A stretch of DNA of 64,000 bases, from contig JALIZF010001734.1 in NCBI GenBank assembly GCA_029948255.1, positions 124,001 to 188,000 of the forward strand, given 5' to 3'. How positions within the stretch are numbered: the stretch's first letter is position 1; each line of letters starts with the position of its first letter. A model generated the notes under the pieces. That model searched no databases. It was not told the origin of the DNA and saw only the letters and a list, made by a program, of their open reading frames with translations. Source of the DNA: Telmatactis stephensoni (Eukaryota > Cnidaria > Anthozoa > Actiniaria > Isophelliidae). Of the stretch, positions 19,891 to 47,705 are shown in pieces. A program made the translations under genes and the position numbers.

Positions 19891-21189
19891 CCGCCTTGGG
19901 TTCCAATTTCGTTTTAATTGTTCACGGACTAGCTAGATGTTTGAAGTCTGTTTGCGGTGATAATTCGTGACTAATTAGGAAAACGTGCTGTTTTGAATTA
20001 TTATCTTCCGCAAAAAAGTAGACTTAACTAGAGCTCATGTGGTGCTATGACAACTCCATTTGAAACTACAGATAATAGTTGGATTAGAGCTTAACATAAA
20101 TACTAGTAAGCTAGAGTGACGGCACTTAATCCGTGAAACAAAATATGACAGTCAATGTCTAATAGTCGAATCAAAACAGTAGAAATAGTGTCTACTAATG
20201 TCAGCTGTTAGACTAATACCTATTTCACGGATTAAGTGCCATCACTCTAGTAAGCAGTAATCTTTGTTAAATGCAGCTGTGTTTTCCTTTATTGAATTGG
20301 TCTTCACAGTAGGGAAGAAACACTAAAAGAGTACAATTCTTTGCAAAATTTAGTACTAAATAGCACTAATTAAACAATAGAAAACAAAACAATTCGCATA
20401 ATTTAGCACTATTTAGTAATATTTTTGTTGACACTCTGTTATAGTGTTTGTACTCAAGGACGGTGGTCTCAATTTGTCTCAACATTATATCCAGAATACG
20501 CCTAGTATGTTACTATCCATTTTTGAGGGAATAGATACCCATATGAAAAAAGTTACAGTTGGCCGACAAACTAATAGTTACAGACTTTCCATGGCGGGGA
20601 AAATGCAAGGAAACCTCTGCAAATCATAAACGTCTCGACATTCTCAGTTTGATGTGGATGATTCGAATGATAATAAAATGATGATAATATATGCATTTAT
20701 GTAATGCTGAAATTAAACTAATATTCAAATGTTTTAGCTTGCTAAAAGCAAACGACATTCGGAGGGTTCTACCTTTTGGAGGATATTTCAGACCATATAA
20801 TGTTTAGATATTAAGAGAAGACTTTTTCAACATTCAGTAATTTGCGAGCCTAGCTGCCCACTCTTGCTAGTTATAATTCATATTTTCGATCACTTTGGAT
20901 TAAACTCCGACTCAATTTTCTTACCAGCTAAAAACTGATCTGAAAACTGATCAGCACAAGTAAAATAATATGTCTGTTGTTGAAAGTAATAAGCCTACCT
21001 TCCTGTTATCCGTAAATGGCTTCTGCATGGGCATGAAATGCAAAACTCTAAGACAATAACCGGGAATTTTTTATACATTTATATCAAAACGAGAGACAAA
21101 CGAGATATTAAACGGCCATTACAATTATCGCAAGACCAGCCGGTATAGGTACGGTTCTATGAAGTTCATTGTAAGAAATTAAATTCCCT
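19891..21189. other. Spacer between units A and B
   Basis: It holds the MITE at 20111-20250 and short open frames without recognisable content. No gene is seen. Confidence 0.4.
20111..20250. mobile_element. 140-bp MITE
   Basis: Inverted ends of about 28 bp (CTAGAGTGACGGCACTTAAT and its near complement) enclose a short core. TAAG flanks both sides, a possible 4-bp target duplication. Confidence 0.65.
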
Positions 21190-21619
21190 AAGATAACGTA
21201 TATTTGGTCGCCATTGGCGCTGCGCGTGGCTCGGTAATTGTCCTAAAATAAGTTTACTTTACAAGTTTCCTAATGAAGATCGATTTTTGAGTTCTCTGAG
21301 CCTTTCCTTGTTTCTTTGTTTTTATACATACATATTTCAGTAGGTGAAGTTTTGCTTTTTTTAAGTCAGTAAAGGTACAAACACGAAAAAGGGTTTTTGA
21401 GTTTCAGCGGATTTCAGTAGTTGCAATTGTATGATGCGGTACACCGAACATCACGAGGAATCCTAGGCCTTTTTCTCCATTACCTTTAAGGAAATTGTTT
21501 AAGCTAGAAGTTAATTCATACAAGAAAGCAATTTAACAAATATATATTCTAGCGAAATAACGATATCTTACGGTATTACAAAAAAAACTCGTTACAAGTA
21601 AAAATTGTTCCATACATAC

Positions 21620-21778
21620 CCTCAAAAGTACACTTTGTTGTGTTTCCTTCGGGTCTTGTCGAGAATGCTGTCTCCAAGGTGGTCACAAACCATATGGTCC
21701 CTTCCATGAGGAAATTAAACTTCGGAAGAATAAGATCATCTGACAGTAGTGAATGGGACTTAATTATGAATGAAAACC
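21620..21778 (-). CDS. R1 exon, copy B (open frame)
   Basis: CCAG acceptor and GTATGT donor enclose 159 bp, a symmetric phase 1-1 exon as in extracellular modules. It reads through KSHSLLSDDLILPKFNFLME, GTIWFVTTLETAFSTRPEG and NTTKCTFE, with one Cys and an N-glycosylation sequon. I do not recognise the domain, and no partner exon is identified. It could belong to an ectodomain of a neighbouring receptor-like gene. The A and C copies carry frame-breaking 4-bp gains. Confidence 0.45.
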
Positions 21779-22017
21779 CTGGCTTGTAATTACCTCCTTT
21801 TGACCATTATTTTCTGCCGGGTCTCGACATCAACTTTTAACGGCTATATCAGACTAATAGCTTTCGAGTAAATAGATTGTTAACTTATAATTAAAAAGTC
21901 AACATCTTAACAACAGGTTTTCTCAACAAATAGCTCACTTAATTCCTAAACCAACATGAGAACATAAGAAAACGAAATAATTGCTCATGCATGCCTTGTC
22001 TTTCCAAAACCCCGTTT

Positions 22018-23395
22018 CCACTCCCAGTCAAACACTGTATTTTACTCGTAAGCGGACATTCTCGTCAGCGAACGCGAACACTTTTGAGGGTAAAACATTG
22101 GATTTTTCTATGTTTTTAAACTAGCATAAGCAGACACTAAGCAATATACGCCTACTCAATTGCAAATTAGGGGTTTTTGTCAGTCTTGTGCTTTGAGATG
22201 TAGTGCTGAAATTGGATCGTAATGCTTGAAAGTTCCTGCTAAAGTTCATCAGTTCAATACGTATTGTTTTGAACTTCAATTAATTCAATCAACAATGCCA
22301 ATGAAACATATTCAATGATCGTGATTTTACCCAGGAAACTCTCTGATACGCAGACACTGGCGCCATTTTTGTGGCTAGAGCCTCATAGAGGCCGAGCCAC
22401 TATGTCATAGGGTTGTAAGTCCTCGAGTAAATAACACCACAGGAACTCCGCAAAACCCTGATTTTCGGAACCAATGAGGTTCTCGAACCAGCTGGAGCTC
22501 GAATGTCACGAAAAGACTTGGGACCAATCATCTCTCATCATCTCTGGCTCGAATGTCACCAAAACACTCGGAACCAATTCAAAATTTATCCTGAATTGAA
22601 TAACACGAGCTAGAAAAGCGTATGCTTTCTATACACTGAACTATCAAAAATATCAAAAATTTGAAATAAATAAAATATATTTCATAACGAGTTGAGCGAC
22701 TGTTAAGCTTAAGTGTAGAAGAAATGTTGTTTTTTTCTGTCGCCGGAGCAAATCCCCCACTTTTCAACGGAAAAGACCTTTATCCCAAACCAATTCTACC
22801 AAACAATTTCCTAAATAAGATGAACAATTTTAATTCAAGTCATGAATAAGATTTTAATACCTTTCTCAAACCGGATAGAAGGCCAGTTGAGGCCAGTTTC
22901 ATTTAGAGCGAATACTACTATAAAGCTAATCTTACGCCGATACTATCGCTGTTTCGCGATTGTGAATTCCATATGCATCTTGTTTTGTCCTTCTTTCTTC
23001 GTTTCAGCGAAAACAAATGTTCAAGTCACCAGAAAAGCAATAATTCTTTCAATTTTCTTCAGTTTTCGTATTTCCCAACTACTTCTAAATCATTTTTGAG
23101 CTCAGAAATATCTTATTAGCACTACTGAGAATATGTCCGCCATGTTTCATAAACAGTGACTCGTTTTCAATCATCAATAGTGACGTCGCGCGGTGGCCTC
23201 GTTTTCATGGTCGATTCACTTTCACAAATAAATACGCTCGTATTTTGCTGACGCATTTTAAGGGTCTAGACACATGCGCATATTATGCGTCTATTTTTAA
23301 TCATTGTCCGCCAGTTACAAGAACGTTTTACTTAAGGACACCTTTTATGTTTTCCAAGGCGTCCGCTTACGGAAGCTTCGACTGTAGGTCATTTT
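22018..23395. other. Insertion within R1-B
   Basis: This is present only in copy B. The ends carry partly complementary words (GTAAGCGGAC near 22050, GTCCGCTTACG near 23360), so it may be a diverged transposon. Two short open frames (22579-22767 and 22842-23099) have no recognisable content. Confidence 0.45.
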
Positions 23396-23595
23396 AATTG
23401 CTAAACCAACATCAGAAATAGGAAGAGGAAATGATTGCTTATGTCTCGACTAGTAATGAATTGACCTTTCCCAAATTCGCATGAATGACCAACAAACAAT
23501 AGATCCAAGTCGAGGCTAAGGTGGATAAAATACAGTCACCACACAGATTAATCCATCCCAGCCTCGGACTTGAATCTATTTTCATTATCGGTCAT

Positions 23596-23705
23596 GCAGG
23601 TTGTTGTTATTGTTGTTGTTGTTGTTTTGCGATAAGGCGAATTTTTGCGGATTTTTTGTTTATTTCTTTGCTGTTTTGTTGTTGTTGTTGTTGTTGTTGT
23701 TTGTC
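23596..23705. repeat. (GTT)n simple repeats
   Basis: Two interrupted GTT runs, at about 23601-23627 and 23678-23702. Confidence 0.85.
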
Positions 23706-23799
23706 TATTATTGCAAGAGTATAAGCTGAAGAAGTTGAAGATGAAGTTTATTTTGTCACAAATATATACTGACATAAATTTCTATATTGGCAAGAACTC

Positions 23800-23955
23800 A
23801 CCATATAGAGCGGTTTTCGTATGAGTGGGAAACTTACCGCGCCGTATCGTAACCGTGTCAGTGCCGTAATGTCTATAAAAACATTTGAAATTCCTGCCGT
23901 AAACGTACCGTGCAGTGACCGTGCCGTTTTCCCAGTCATACGAAATCTGCTCTAT
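23800..23955. repeat. GTACCGTG-type dispersed repeat
   Basis: CCGTACCGTG/CAGTGACCGTGCCG words recur at about 4370-4385, 57185-57215 and 57435-57455. The ends near 23806 and 23955 (ATAGAGC..., GCTCTAT) are complementary, so it may be a short inverted-repeat element. Confidence 0.5.
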
Positions 23956-24587
23956 AAATAAAGTGAAAAAAGTGAGGAAGTTGTCTATTAAGAAGCCAAA
24001 CATTTTTTGTGCGGTTTTTGGAAGTTCAAATAATTCTAAAACGGCAAAACCATCGCGGGTTTCCAAGAGATGAGAGTTAATCTTCGTCCAATTTCCATTG
24101 GGGAAATTTAGCGATCGGCAGGAAATGGCACCAATTGATAATTATTTCCTACACGTCCATAGCACTTGCACAGATTTAATCGCTATCTGATGCAGATACA
24201 TTTAGACACTCACTCACTCAGGTCATGGATTCGCTTAACTTGATAAGACTAAATTTTGTATCGCCCTACGTTTACATGTTTCAAGTCGTTGGAGATCGTA
24301 ACTACGCCATAGTCTCATTTAATTGCTGCTGATCTGAGTGCCACGGATTTTTAGTCCAAGCGTGCGGAATCAGCAGAATTAACATATTGTTTCTCCTACC
24401 ACCTTGACTATAGCAATTTCTAAAACTGTTCGAGATCTTGTAAGTCTAAAGATTCTAAAGAAAAAGTTAAATTCAGCATTCAGTTCCCCTTTCTGTCTAG
24501 CCTTTCTCATGATCAGCAGCCATTATGCATACGGTTTATGTATAGCGCTGATATCGCCATGAACGATCTCATTTTGCGGTTTATAGT

Positions 24588-40857
<16,270 letters not shown>

Positions 40858-41124
40858 CTCAGACCATCGTTTCTATAATAGAAGAACTGAGTTGTAAGTG
40901 GTTTGATCGTTAATATCCCATTCAACATGCCTTTCAATTCCAATATATGCGATAAAAGTGATGTGTGCGACCGGAGATGTTGCAAAGAGGTGATGTTGTC
41001 ATCAAATATCCTTGCCAGGAGCCATCAGTGATGAGCTCCTGTCCTTGCTTAAATCGAAGATGGCCGTTACCGTCATTCTGTCGCCCAAAATGATTTTCAT
41101 ATAAATTTACTTTAATCAATAACC
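40858..41124. other. RTK-B upstream region
   Basis: 5' flank conserved with RTK-A. No convincing promoter motif is seen. Confidence 0.4.
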
Positions 41125-41128
41125 TTAA

Positions 41129-41797
41129 GGGTGTTTTAAAAGGCTTAAAAGCTTGGCTTGGCTTGGCTTTTCCATAATTGTAATATTTCTGGCATAACTC
41201 TGTTAAAATTGTACCTAGAAAATAAAAGTGAGATTTGGCACCTAGGTGTATCTTAGGGCTCTCTGTAATTCAAGTATAATTATTACATTTTTGAGTGGTC
41301 ACGTGACCTCAGAAATATAAAAATCGATAAATTCAAATGGGCCGATGGGTTTTACTTCGATAAAATATATTTCTTTATAAACACATTTCTTAGGAGCCAC
41401 TAAGCAGGTTTCTTTCCGGAATAGATGGCTTTCTTATTTTCCTGGTAAAATATTTTACAAAATAGGTCATGTGACCAAGGTATCAAACAAAACTTAATTT
41501 GTTCGTTATCTTCCTTGAAATAAGAAAAAGTCGACCATTCTGGACTGATTCTTGTTTAACCTGACTAACTTAATAGTTCTAATTGAAAATGTTTTTGAAA
41601 AGTAAAAATTTCGCCAGCCCATTTGCAAATTTCTGATTTAATCAATTTCCGGTCACGTGACCATCCTTTACCATTGATATAGCGTTTCATATCCTAAGGA
41701 TCTCTACTGTTACCTTCATGCTTAGTTTGAACATCAGACGCTCAAACCACACGGAGATATTTAGAAATGCTAAATTTTTGGGAATTTGAAAACACCC
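41129..41797. mobile_element. TTAA-flanked element 1
   Basis: Short inverted ends (GGGTGTTTT and AAAACACCC) are flanked by TTAA at 41125-41128 and TTGA, a likely mutated TTAA, at 41798-41801. About 669 bp, no coding capacity, with the word GGTCACGTGACC-like repeated inside. Absent from unit A. TTAA duplications are typical of piggyBac and Kolobok DNA transposons. Confidence 0.55.
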
Positions 41798-42196
41798 TTG
41801 AGAAAACGTAAGATAACTGACAATAGCTGGTTAAATTCATATTTAAATTCCATTTACTTATTCACATAATAAAATCAGGCTTCAATTAGAAACTTAATTA
41901 CTTATGATCGTGGTCACGTTCTTTAAACATATCAGCAAAATTTAGAACCTCAAAACAAAAAAGTTGGTTTTGCCGATTTCATCAGTCAGGAGACGGAATA
42001 AACTCGAACATGAATATAGTTAAACTCATCGTAGTGATGTAACTGTACCTTTAACTTAACAGTTAGCTGTTCCTTTGCCATAAACAAATTACAATAAGTA
42101 AACTATAGTTTTAGTGTTGCTGTTCTAAGGAGCAACTTACTTGCGCTCTAGATCTGCTGCTTCCTTTGAGTGCTGATCTTTTTTAACATACGTATG

Positions 42197-43527
42197 GTAC
42201 GTATGCATGGCACCACGCGATCTAGTTACCCTCCATAATGCCTTAATTACTCGTGCCCAGGCCGTAGGCTGGGAACGAGTTATAAAACTGCAAATGTTTT
42301 TTTATTTTCTATTTTTTGGTGATTTCGTCTCGAGAAAAGGCCATTCTTACGCAGTCGGTCACGTGATGCACTCCTGATTGGTTAAGAGCGTAAGAAACAT
42401 TGCCCTTCATTCATCACCTTTGAGCGGCTGTGAACGCAAGCCAGGAACTTTAGGAATGCAAGATGGCCGACAACCCAAAAAATAGCTTTCAGAGACAGAC
42501 TCTTCCAGCAGTAAAACAATGTAAATTTGAGCTTTTAACTCGAGATATACCTATACACTTATAAGAGCTTCAGGATGGGCAGTTATTTTGAGCTTGATCT
42601 CCAATACTTTGATCAAATATCGAACTCTAAATGGAGTACTTGAAATGAAGCTCTGGCGATTCAGGCTGTTTCCTTTGAGCTGGAAATCTACGAATTGCTC
42701 ACCCTACATGTTGCTAAACGAACACACATAGAGCGCAAGTCAATTATATTTCTCATTCAAGCATTCAAGAGATCTTTGAGAGGTTTTTGTACTGAATTTT
42801 AATATCGAAATTCTGGACCAGACCATTTATTTATATTCCATGGAACTTAAGGTTCTATTTGACCTAGCGCGTTTGGTCACGTAATGGATGAACTGAACAT
42901 CTTAAACATGAAGGAAAAATACACGATTTGTTATTGTGTCAAAAACGCTGTTGTAGAAGTCTTTACAGCAAACAATTCAGATATATAGTGAAATAAAAAG
43001 TTGAATAAACTGGTATATTCGCAGGTAATATTTTTGCATATGAGATATATAATACCCATGATAATAGAAGGCCAAAGGCCATACTAGTACGTAGTTGCAG
43101 AAAGACAAATTGACAGTGATCAGATAAAGACGGACCATTTGATCCGGTATCACCCGGTGGTCGATAACAACAAGCTCCTATTTTTCAACTTACTGGGCTT
43201 ATAAAAGTTTTATTTCTTTATTTTTAGTTAGCCGATTCAAAAAAGGTCTTTACTACTACGCTTCGAGGAGCGTCTTGTTAAAAAGTTTATTAACGACAAC
43301 ATGTCAATCGCTCTTACCCTAGCGGCAGCTTGTCTAAGTGTCTTTTTTAAGCTGTTATTGGGCAGTGAGTGAACGCAAGGGTGCGTCTAGTTATGTATAA
43401 TTTTCATTTGTATAGATAATCGTGTGGTACAAATATAGAATCTGGAATCTTGAAAACGACCCCATAAGCGCAAGCTTTAACAAATATCGTGTTTAAATAA
43501 AGTTGATGTATGTATGTATGTATGTAA
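42197..43527 (+). mobile_element. 1.3-kb insertion with (TGTA)n tail
   Basis: Sequence is continuous in copy A (18795-18825) but is opened here by 1.3 kb ending AAATAAAGTTGATGTATGTA plus further TGTA units. A polyadenylation-like signal and a short tandem tail suggest a 5'-truncated LINE or a SINE-like retroposon. No reverse transcriptase frame is seen. Confidence 0.55.
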
Positions 43528-44324
43528 ACTACCCGCTGTTGACATCAACATTCGATTCTTGTAAAGCAGTTTAGATTTAAATTTTCTTAATATGTTTCAA
43601 TATAATATTACTTGTCGTTATTACCACTTTAATATGCTTCTAAGCTATATGTAACTTGCAAATGGCCCTGTTTAAAGCTAACCTGAGTTCCTGAAATCTA
43701 CATTTGCGCTTATCAACAATTCACTTTTAAGAAAATCATTGGTTATCATCCCGGATTAGGGCTGATCGGGTTGTTCAAGAACTGGGCCTTAAATCCGGAA
43801 GGCGTTTTTTTTTCCCGGAGACGGGAAGTCACGATAGGGAGGAGGTTTTTATGTCAGTGTCAGGCGATTTGGTATGTTTCATTGGTTTTTCTAAGCGACA
43901 GCTGCAAACACCCGGAGCGGCTACAAATTAATGTTCCTGTGCGCTTCCTTATCTTAATGATCAAAATTGAAAAACAAATTCTTAGTTAGAACGAAAACTA
44001 CCTAGTAAACATAAAAACAAAGATTCCTAACATGAGTGAATTTGTATTTCATTGGTGATATCTCAACTTGTTTTCGTTTAGCCGGGGACACTAAAAACAA
44101 TTACCAGGGACAAGTTGCCTTTATATTTAAACGGGAACTAATGTTGCCATTCATTTTAACGGCACCAACACCTGGCCATACGAATATATTTATGTATAAT
44201 GTATCGCATTATTTTGCTAAAGGTTTTTCATGTTTTTCAATTTTCAGAGGTTTTCTGTCGTTCACTCATTTTACTACTATTCTATTCTTTATTACTGTTC
44301 TTTTTTCCCTTCAGTGGTAAAGGC

Positions 44325-44456
44325 CATTCTCCACTCATCGCAGAAATTACTCGCAGCGAGCCAGCGAGTACTCGTTCGGAATAAAATCTATTGTTCAAAA
44401 TTTCGCAGCGAGTAAAAATGATCGCAGCGAGTGCATTCTGCGATGAGTGGAGAATG
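44325..44456. mobile_element. Hairpin MITE with GCAGCGAGTA motifs
   Basis: ATTCTCCACTCATCGCAG at the left and its exact complement at the right, with several CAGCGAGT words between. Missing from Rend copy A, which gives an empty site. Confidence 0.7.
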
Positions 44457-44759
44457 TGCTTAAGCTCTTCGTCCCCTGGGACGTTTTACGTACATGATTG
44501 TAAAATAATATTTCATTCACGACGTACATCCATAAACAAGGACTACTAATGAGGTTTAAACTCATTCACTGACCAGTAGTTCATCCACTTTGTTCGTAGA
44601 AAAATAATACGAAGTTTTAAATTGCCTTCTTTAATTAATGACTTTCAGGGCTTAAACTTTATAACTTTCCCTTGGGTTCCTATTTCTTTTTCCAATTTCT
44701 TTATTTGTTTAAAAAAGTTAACGTTCTTCGAATCTGAATCTGGATGAATTTGTGATTAA

Positions 44760-45535
44760 AATACGGAAAAACGCAATTCTAACTCAAAACTCATAACTTA
44801 TATTCCAATATTACAACAAACTAAATAATTCGGCTTTGTGTATATGAAAATTTGCAGCTATTTACTGTCAAGGTATTTTGAAACATGTATATGAGGCCTG
44901 TTATTTTAAAAGGAGTCTTGCTTGTTAAGACCCTTTTGATGGTCAGCGTTTTTGAAAATCTGCTTAGTAACGAGCTTTGATAAGCCTCCTTTTGTGCTAA
45001 CATGCCTCATATACATATATATGTGACAAATGAGCGACTGGAAGCCTGCACCTTTGGATTCAAATTTTTACTTTGGTTTAAGACTTTAATTCCACTTTTA
45101 TCATAAAGTTCCATAGTTCCATATGTGGAACGTATTGAAAACATTCTTATGAATCGTTTCATTATCATAATTTATTATTTATGTTTGTTATTAAGTTGTC
45201 TTTTTTGTAGCAAGGGGTGCTTGTAAGTGGGTGGGTTTATATCTTTTTCTTTTAGGGGTTGGGTCGGGTAATTTACCTTGTAGGGGACCTTGGGTCCTAT
45301 TGTAAATTTACCTGCCTTTGGGCGAATTCATTCGGTTGCCTTTGGGTGATAAAAGTGGAATTAAAGTCTTAAAGTCAAACTAATCAATCAGAACAAAATC
45401 TCTAGCTAAGATTAAGATCTGAATAAATGCAACAAACTCTTACTATCTGCAATTGACAGGCGAGACAAAACACAAAATTAGGATGCCATTTCTTGAAAGT
45501 TAGAAATAATTAAGGCGTAGAAATAAATTTATTGC
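44760..45535. other. Spacer, no gene seen
   Basis: Holds complementary words near 45080 and 45360 (GACTTTAATTCCACTTTTAT and ATAAAAGTGGAATTAAAGTC) that could bound a 300-bp inverted-repeat element, 45083-45370. No gene. Confidence 0.5.
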
Positions 45536-45802
45536 ACAATGCCGGCCCAGTTAAACAAAGATCTTTGATGTGGACGCTTGACAGGCAATATGGGCGATAT
45601 TAAGATAATGTATTTCGTCTTGCAATGTTCGCCATTAGCCGCGCATATTCTGAAATAAGCTTTAAGTTTATCTACTTTACAAGTTACCTATCAATCTTCA
45701 ATGAAGATTGATTTTTGAGTTCTCTGAGTCTTTCCATGTTTCTTTGTTTTTATACATACATATTTCAATAGGTGAAGTTTTGCTTTTTTTAAAGTCAGTT
45801 AA

Positions 45803-46641
45803 GGTTGGTGCCTACTAATGGGAAGGTATTTTTTTTGGCCAAAAACCACATGGGTATCAAAGAACCCATCATAGGGAGCTAGAATCCAAGGAAAAAATTG
45901 GGGGTCACCGTGCATATTAATGAGTTACACGCCATCAAATGTTGCAAAATCTGCCTATTCTAGAGGCCCAAAGAAAAAATCATAAATACCCCATATTTTG
46001 AAAAAATGTCAAACTTTTTTTTACTAAAACGTTTACAACACAATTTTCTTACTTGTCAATGCCATACGAAATATGAAAAACCAGAATAACAATTTTTTTC
46101 AATGACTTTTTACTAGTTTTACACCTGTTTTTGTTCATGACCGCCAAATGAAAAGTCCAATTTTTGCAATCAAGTTTCAATTTTAAGTTCATAAAAGTAT
46201 TTTAAAAAAGTAGGTTAATCTCCACTTTACAATTTACAGAAATAAAAAATAGGGGTATCCGTGCGATTTAGAAAGTTATTTGCCGATAAACGCGCGAAAA
46301 CTGATCAGAATTCGCGAAAATGATCAAAAATCCCCTAGCCCTCCCCGGAAAGTAGAGCGAATTACAATGCATTGTGGGAAATTTTCAAGATGGCGGCGAA
46401 AACAGATCGTTTCTGGTAGAAATGATAGTCAAAACAGGCGTTGTAACTCGGGTTCTATTTATCAACTGTGAATTTCATTCAAACACAGGAGAGGCTAAAT
46501 GGTTTTCCTTTAATTCTGTAAGTTTATTTTTTCAAAAAGTCGTAAAAAGGCCTTGCTTTTACGATTGCTTTACCGACAAAAATTCAGTGTTTTTGCATGT
46601 GCGCAGAAAGCAGTGCGCGCGGACAATAGTAGGCACCAACC
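45803..46641. mobile_element. TTAA-flanked element 2 with empty sites
   Basis: Fifteen-base inverted ends (GGTTGGTGCCTACTA) are flanked by TTAA at 45799-45802 and 46642-46645. R1 copies A and B are uninterrupted at this point (GTCAGTAAAGGT), so insertion into copy C is directly visible. 839 bp; the small open frames inside have no recognisable transposase. Kolobok or piggyBac type is inferred from TTAA. Confidence 0.8.
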
Positions 46642-46899
46642 TTAAGGTACATGCAAATACCAAAAACGGTTTTCTGAGTTTCAGCGGATTTCAGTAGTTG
46701 CAATTGTATGATGCGGTACACCGAACATCACGAGGTACCTTACGTCATTTTCTCAACTTCCTTTAAGGGAATTGTTTGAGCTAGAAGTTAATTCATACAA
46801 GAAAGTAATTTAACAAATATATATTCTAGCGAAATAACGATATCTTACGGTATTAAAAAAGTCATTACATTTTTAAAGTAAAAATTGTTCCATACATAC

Positions 46900-47062
46900 C
46901 CTCAAAAGTACACTTTGTTGTGTTTCCTTCGGGTCTTGTCGAGAATGCTGTCTCCATCCAAGGTGGTCACAAACCATATGGTCCCTTCCAAGAGGAAATT
47001 AAACTTCGGAAGAATAAGATCATCTGACAGTATTGAATGGGACTTAATTATGAATGAAAACC
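46900..47062 (-). pseudogene. R1 exon, copy C (frame broken)
   Basis: Like the B exon but with a 4-bp gain (TTGGATGGAG against TTGGAG). The frame is open up to a TGA that overlaps the donor site. Unrecognised product. Confidence 0.45.
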
Positions 47063-47157
47063 CTTCCTTGTAATTACCTCTTTTTGACCATTATTTTCTG
47101 CCGAGTCTCGACATCAACTTGGGGTCTCGACATCAAGTTTTAACGGCTATATACTAT

Positions 47158-47337
47158 TAGTATTCACCAACATAAGGGCTATTACAAATCCTGCATTCTG
47201 ATTGGCTCCCTAACCTCGGGCTATTGGTGATAGCCCGAGTTGAGAGGAAGCGCGAGTAATGATATCAATAAAACATTTTTCTCTCTTTGTTTTGTTTAGT
47301 CTCATTCACCTTTGGCCCAATATGTTGGTGAATACTA
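47158..47337. mobile_element. 180-bp MITE
   Basis: Ends TAGTATTCACCAACATA and its exact complement. Inserted in R1-C only. Confidence 0.7.
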
Positions 47338-47340
47338 AAA

Positions 47341-47420
47341 CAATTAGACCTCTCGGCCTCATGGACTACGAGTTTGAATAGCTATTGACTCGTAGTCCAT
47401 TCGGCCTCGAGGTCTAATTG
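47341..47420. mobile_element. 80-bp hairpin element
   Basis: CAATTAGACCTC at the left and GAGGTCTAATTG at the right, with GGACTACGAG/CTCGTAGTCC arms inside. It directly follows the 180-bp MITE. R1-A and R1-B lack it. Confidence 0.65.
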
Positions 47421-47567
47421 TTAAATAGCTTTCAAGTAAAGAGATTGTTAAGTTATAAAAGTCAACATCTTAACAACATCTTTTCCTCAACAAATAGCTC
47501 ACTTAAATTCCTAAACCAACTGCAAAACATAGGAAAACGAGATAATTGCTCATGCCTTGTCTGAATG

Positions 47568-47705
47568 GACCTTTCTGATCGTGAATTCGCATGAATAATT
47601 AATCATCAAACAATGGATCCGATCGAGGCTATAAGGTGGATAAAACACCCCAGCCTCGACTTGAATCTATTGTTTCGTGATCATTCGTGCGAATTCAGAA
47701 AAGGT
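47568..47705. repeat. Fold-back at the right end of R1-C
   Basis: GACCTTTCTGA and CGAATTCGCATGA words at the left recur inverted at the right (TCGTGCGAATTCAGAAAAGGTC), with CGAGGCT/AGCCTCG near the centre. Confidence 0.6.

Larger units (their letters stand above)
21190..23520. repeat. R1 repeat, copy B (split by a 1.4-kb insertion)
   Basis: This is homologous to 201-1140 and 45540-47640. Similarity is interrupted at about 22018, where 1.4 kb of unrelated sequence intervenes, and resumes at about 23400 (CTAAACCAACATCAGAAATAGG). This copy keeps the open version of the R1 exon. Confidence 0.8.
42040..44700. repeat. Rend repeat, copy B
   Basis: Same order as 18570-19890 but interrupted by the insertion at 42197-43527 and the hairpin at 44325-44456. 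No gene is seen. Confidence 0.75.
45540..47640. repeat. R1 repeat, copy C
   Basis: Third R1 copy. It contains the TTAA-flanked element at 45803-46641, the broken R1 exon at 46900-47062 and two MITEs at 47158-47420. No RTK exon follows to the right in this window, so this is the right edge of the duplicated array here. Confidence 0.8.
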
